Positions 33,743 to 33,784 of a DNA stretch of 33,784 nt are shown here, piece by piece. Made by a program: the position numbers and the translations under genes. The notes beneath the pieces are model-generated. The model was not told where the DNA came from, ran no database searches, and saw only the letters and a program-made list of their open reading frames with translations. The DNA comes from an uncultured Bacteroides sp. (GTDB lineage: Bacteria > Bacteroidota > Bacteroidia > Bacteroidales > Bacteroidaceae), in the NCBI GenBank assembly GCA_900556845.1, contig USQO01000015.1, forward strand, positions 1-33,784, written 5' to 3'. Within the stretch, counting starts at the first letter, position 1, and each line of letters begins with the position of its first letter.

Positions 33743-33784
33743 CTGTCTCTTATACACATCTCCGAGCCCACGAGACCGGAGCCT
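33743..33784. other. Nextera adapter and index at right contig end (not genomic)
   Basis: 33743-33761 is the Tn5 mosaic end (CTGTCTCTTATACACATCT), 33762-33776 is CCGAGCCCACGAGAC, and the last eight bases CGGAGCCT sit where the i7 index belongs. From memory this equals index N720. Confidence 0.97.

Overview
The window is a complete 33.8 kb assembly contig from a Bacteroidales bacterium, most likely a gut Bacteroidaceae member. The evidence is repeated TAnnTTTG-type promoter boxes, lipoprotein and secreted glycan enzymes, a succinate-propionate pathway decarboxylase, and a menaquinone gene set of Bacteroides type. Both termini are not genomic: bases 1-36 and 33743-33784 are Nextera transposase adapter. 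The native sequence is therefore 37-33742, and the secG gene at the right end is cut short by the adapter.

Layout. 101-4725 (minus) is a sodium-pumping methylmalonyl-CoA decarboxylase operon, read epimerase, alpha subunit, lamin-tail/OadG-type anchor, biotin carrier, beta subunit. 4829-5806 (minus) is a GNAT-fold acetyltransferase, divergent from a plus-strand run of nitroreductase, small membrane protein, Rossmann/DUF2520 protein, KdsC-like phosphatase and Maf (5888-8674). A strong hairpin separates this from the minus-strand block queH, a MarR-type regulator and a four-domain sulfur-transfer fusion (CoA-disulfide reductase, rhodanese, TusA, DsrE; 8744-12300). Then come a lipoprotein GH20 hexosaminidase (plus), a flavodoxin-catalase pair (minus) and a divergent LysR regulator (plus).

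17781-21822 is menI-menF-menD-menB, and menC-menE lies at 28981-31163. The roughly 7 kb between them holds a PNGase F-like secreted protein, a 39-residue minus-strand ORF, a response regulator/histidine kinase pair and an MgtA-type P-type ATPase. A serine-type sulfatase and the truncated secG (both minus) close the window.

How the parts work together. The decarboxylase operon couples propionate formation to sodium export, and the men genes make menaquinone for anaerobic fumarate respiration, which supplies the succinate entering that pathway. The two-component system probably controls the adjacent ATPase: four heptamers at an exact 11-base period lie directly upstream of the ATPase promoter, which is the pattern OmpR/PhoB-type regulators bind. 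The most interesting items are this operator, the conserved-looking 39-residue ORF, a perfect 19-base palindrome and an FNR-consensus box in the same intergenic region, the PNGase F-like protein with one expected active-site glutamate replaced, the four-domain persulfide fusion, and the lamin-tail domain fused to the decarboxylase anchor subunit. All function calls come from reading the sequence; no database search was run.
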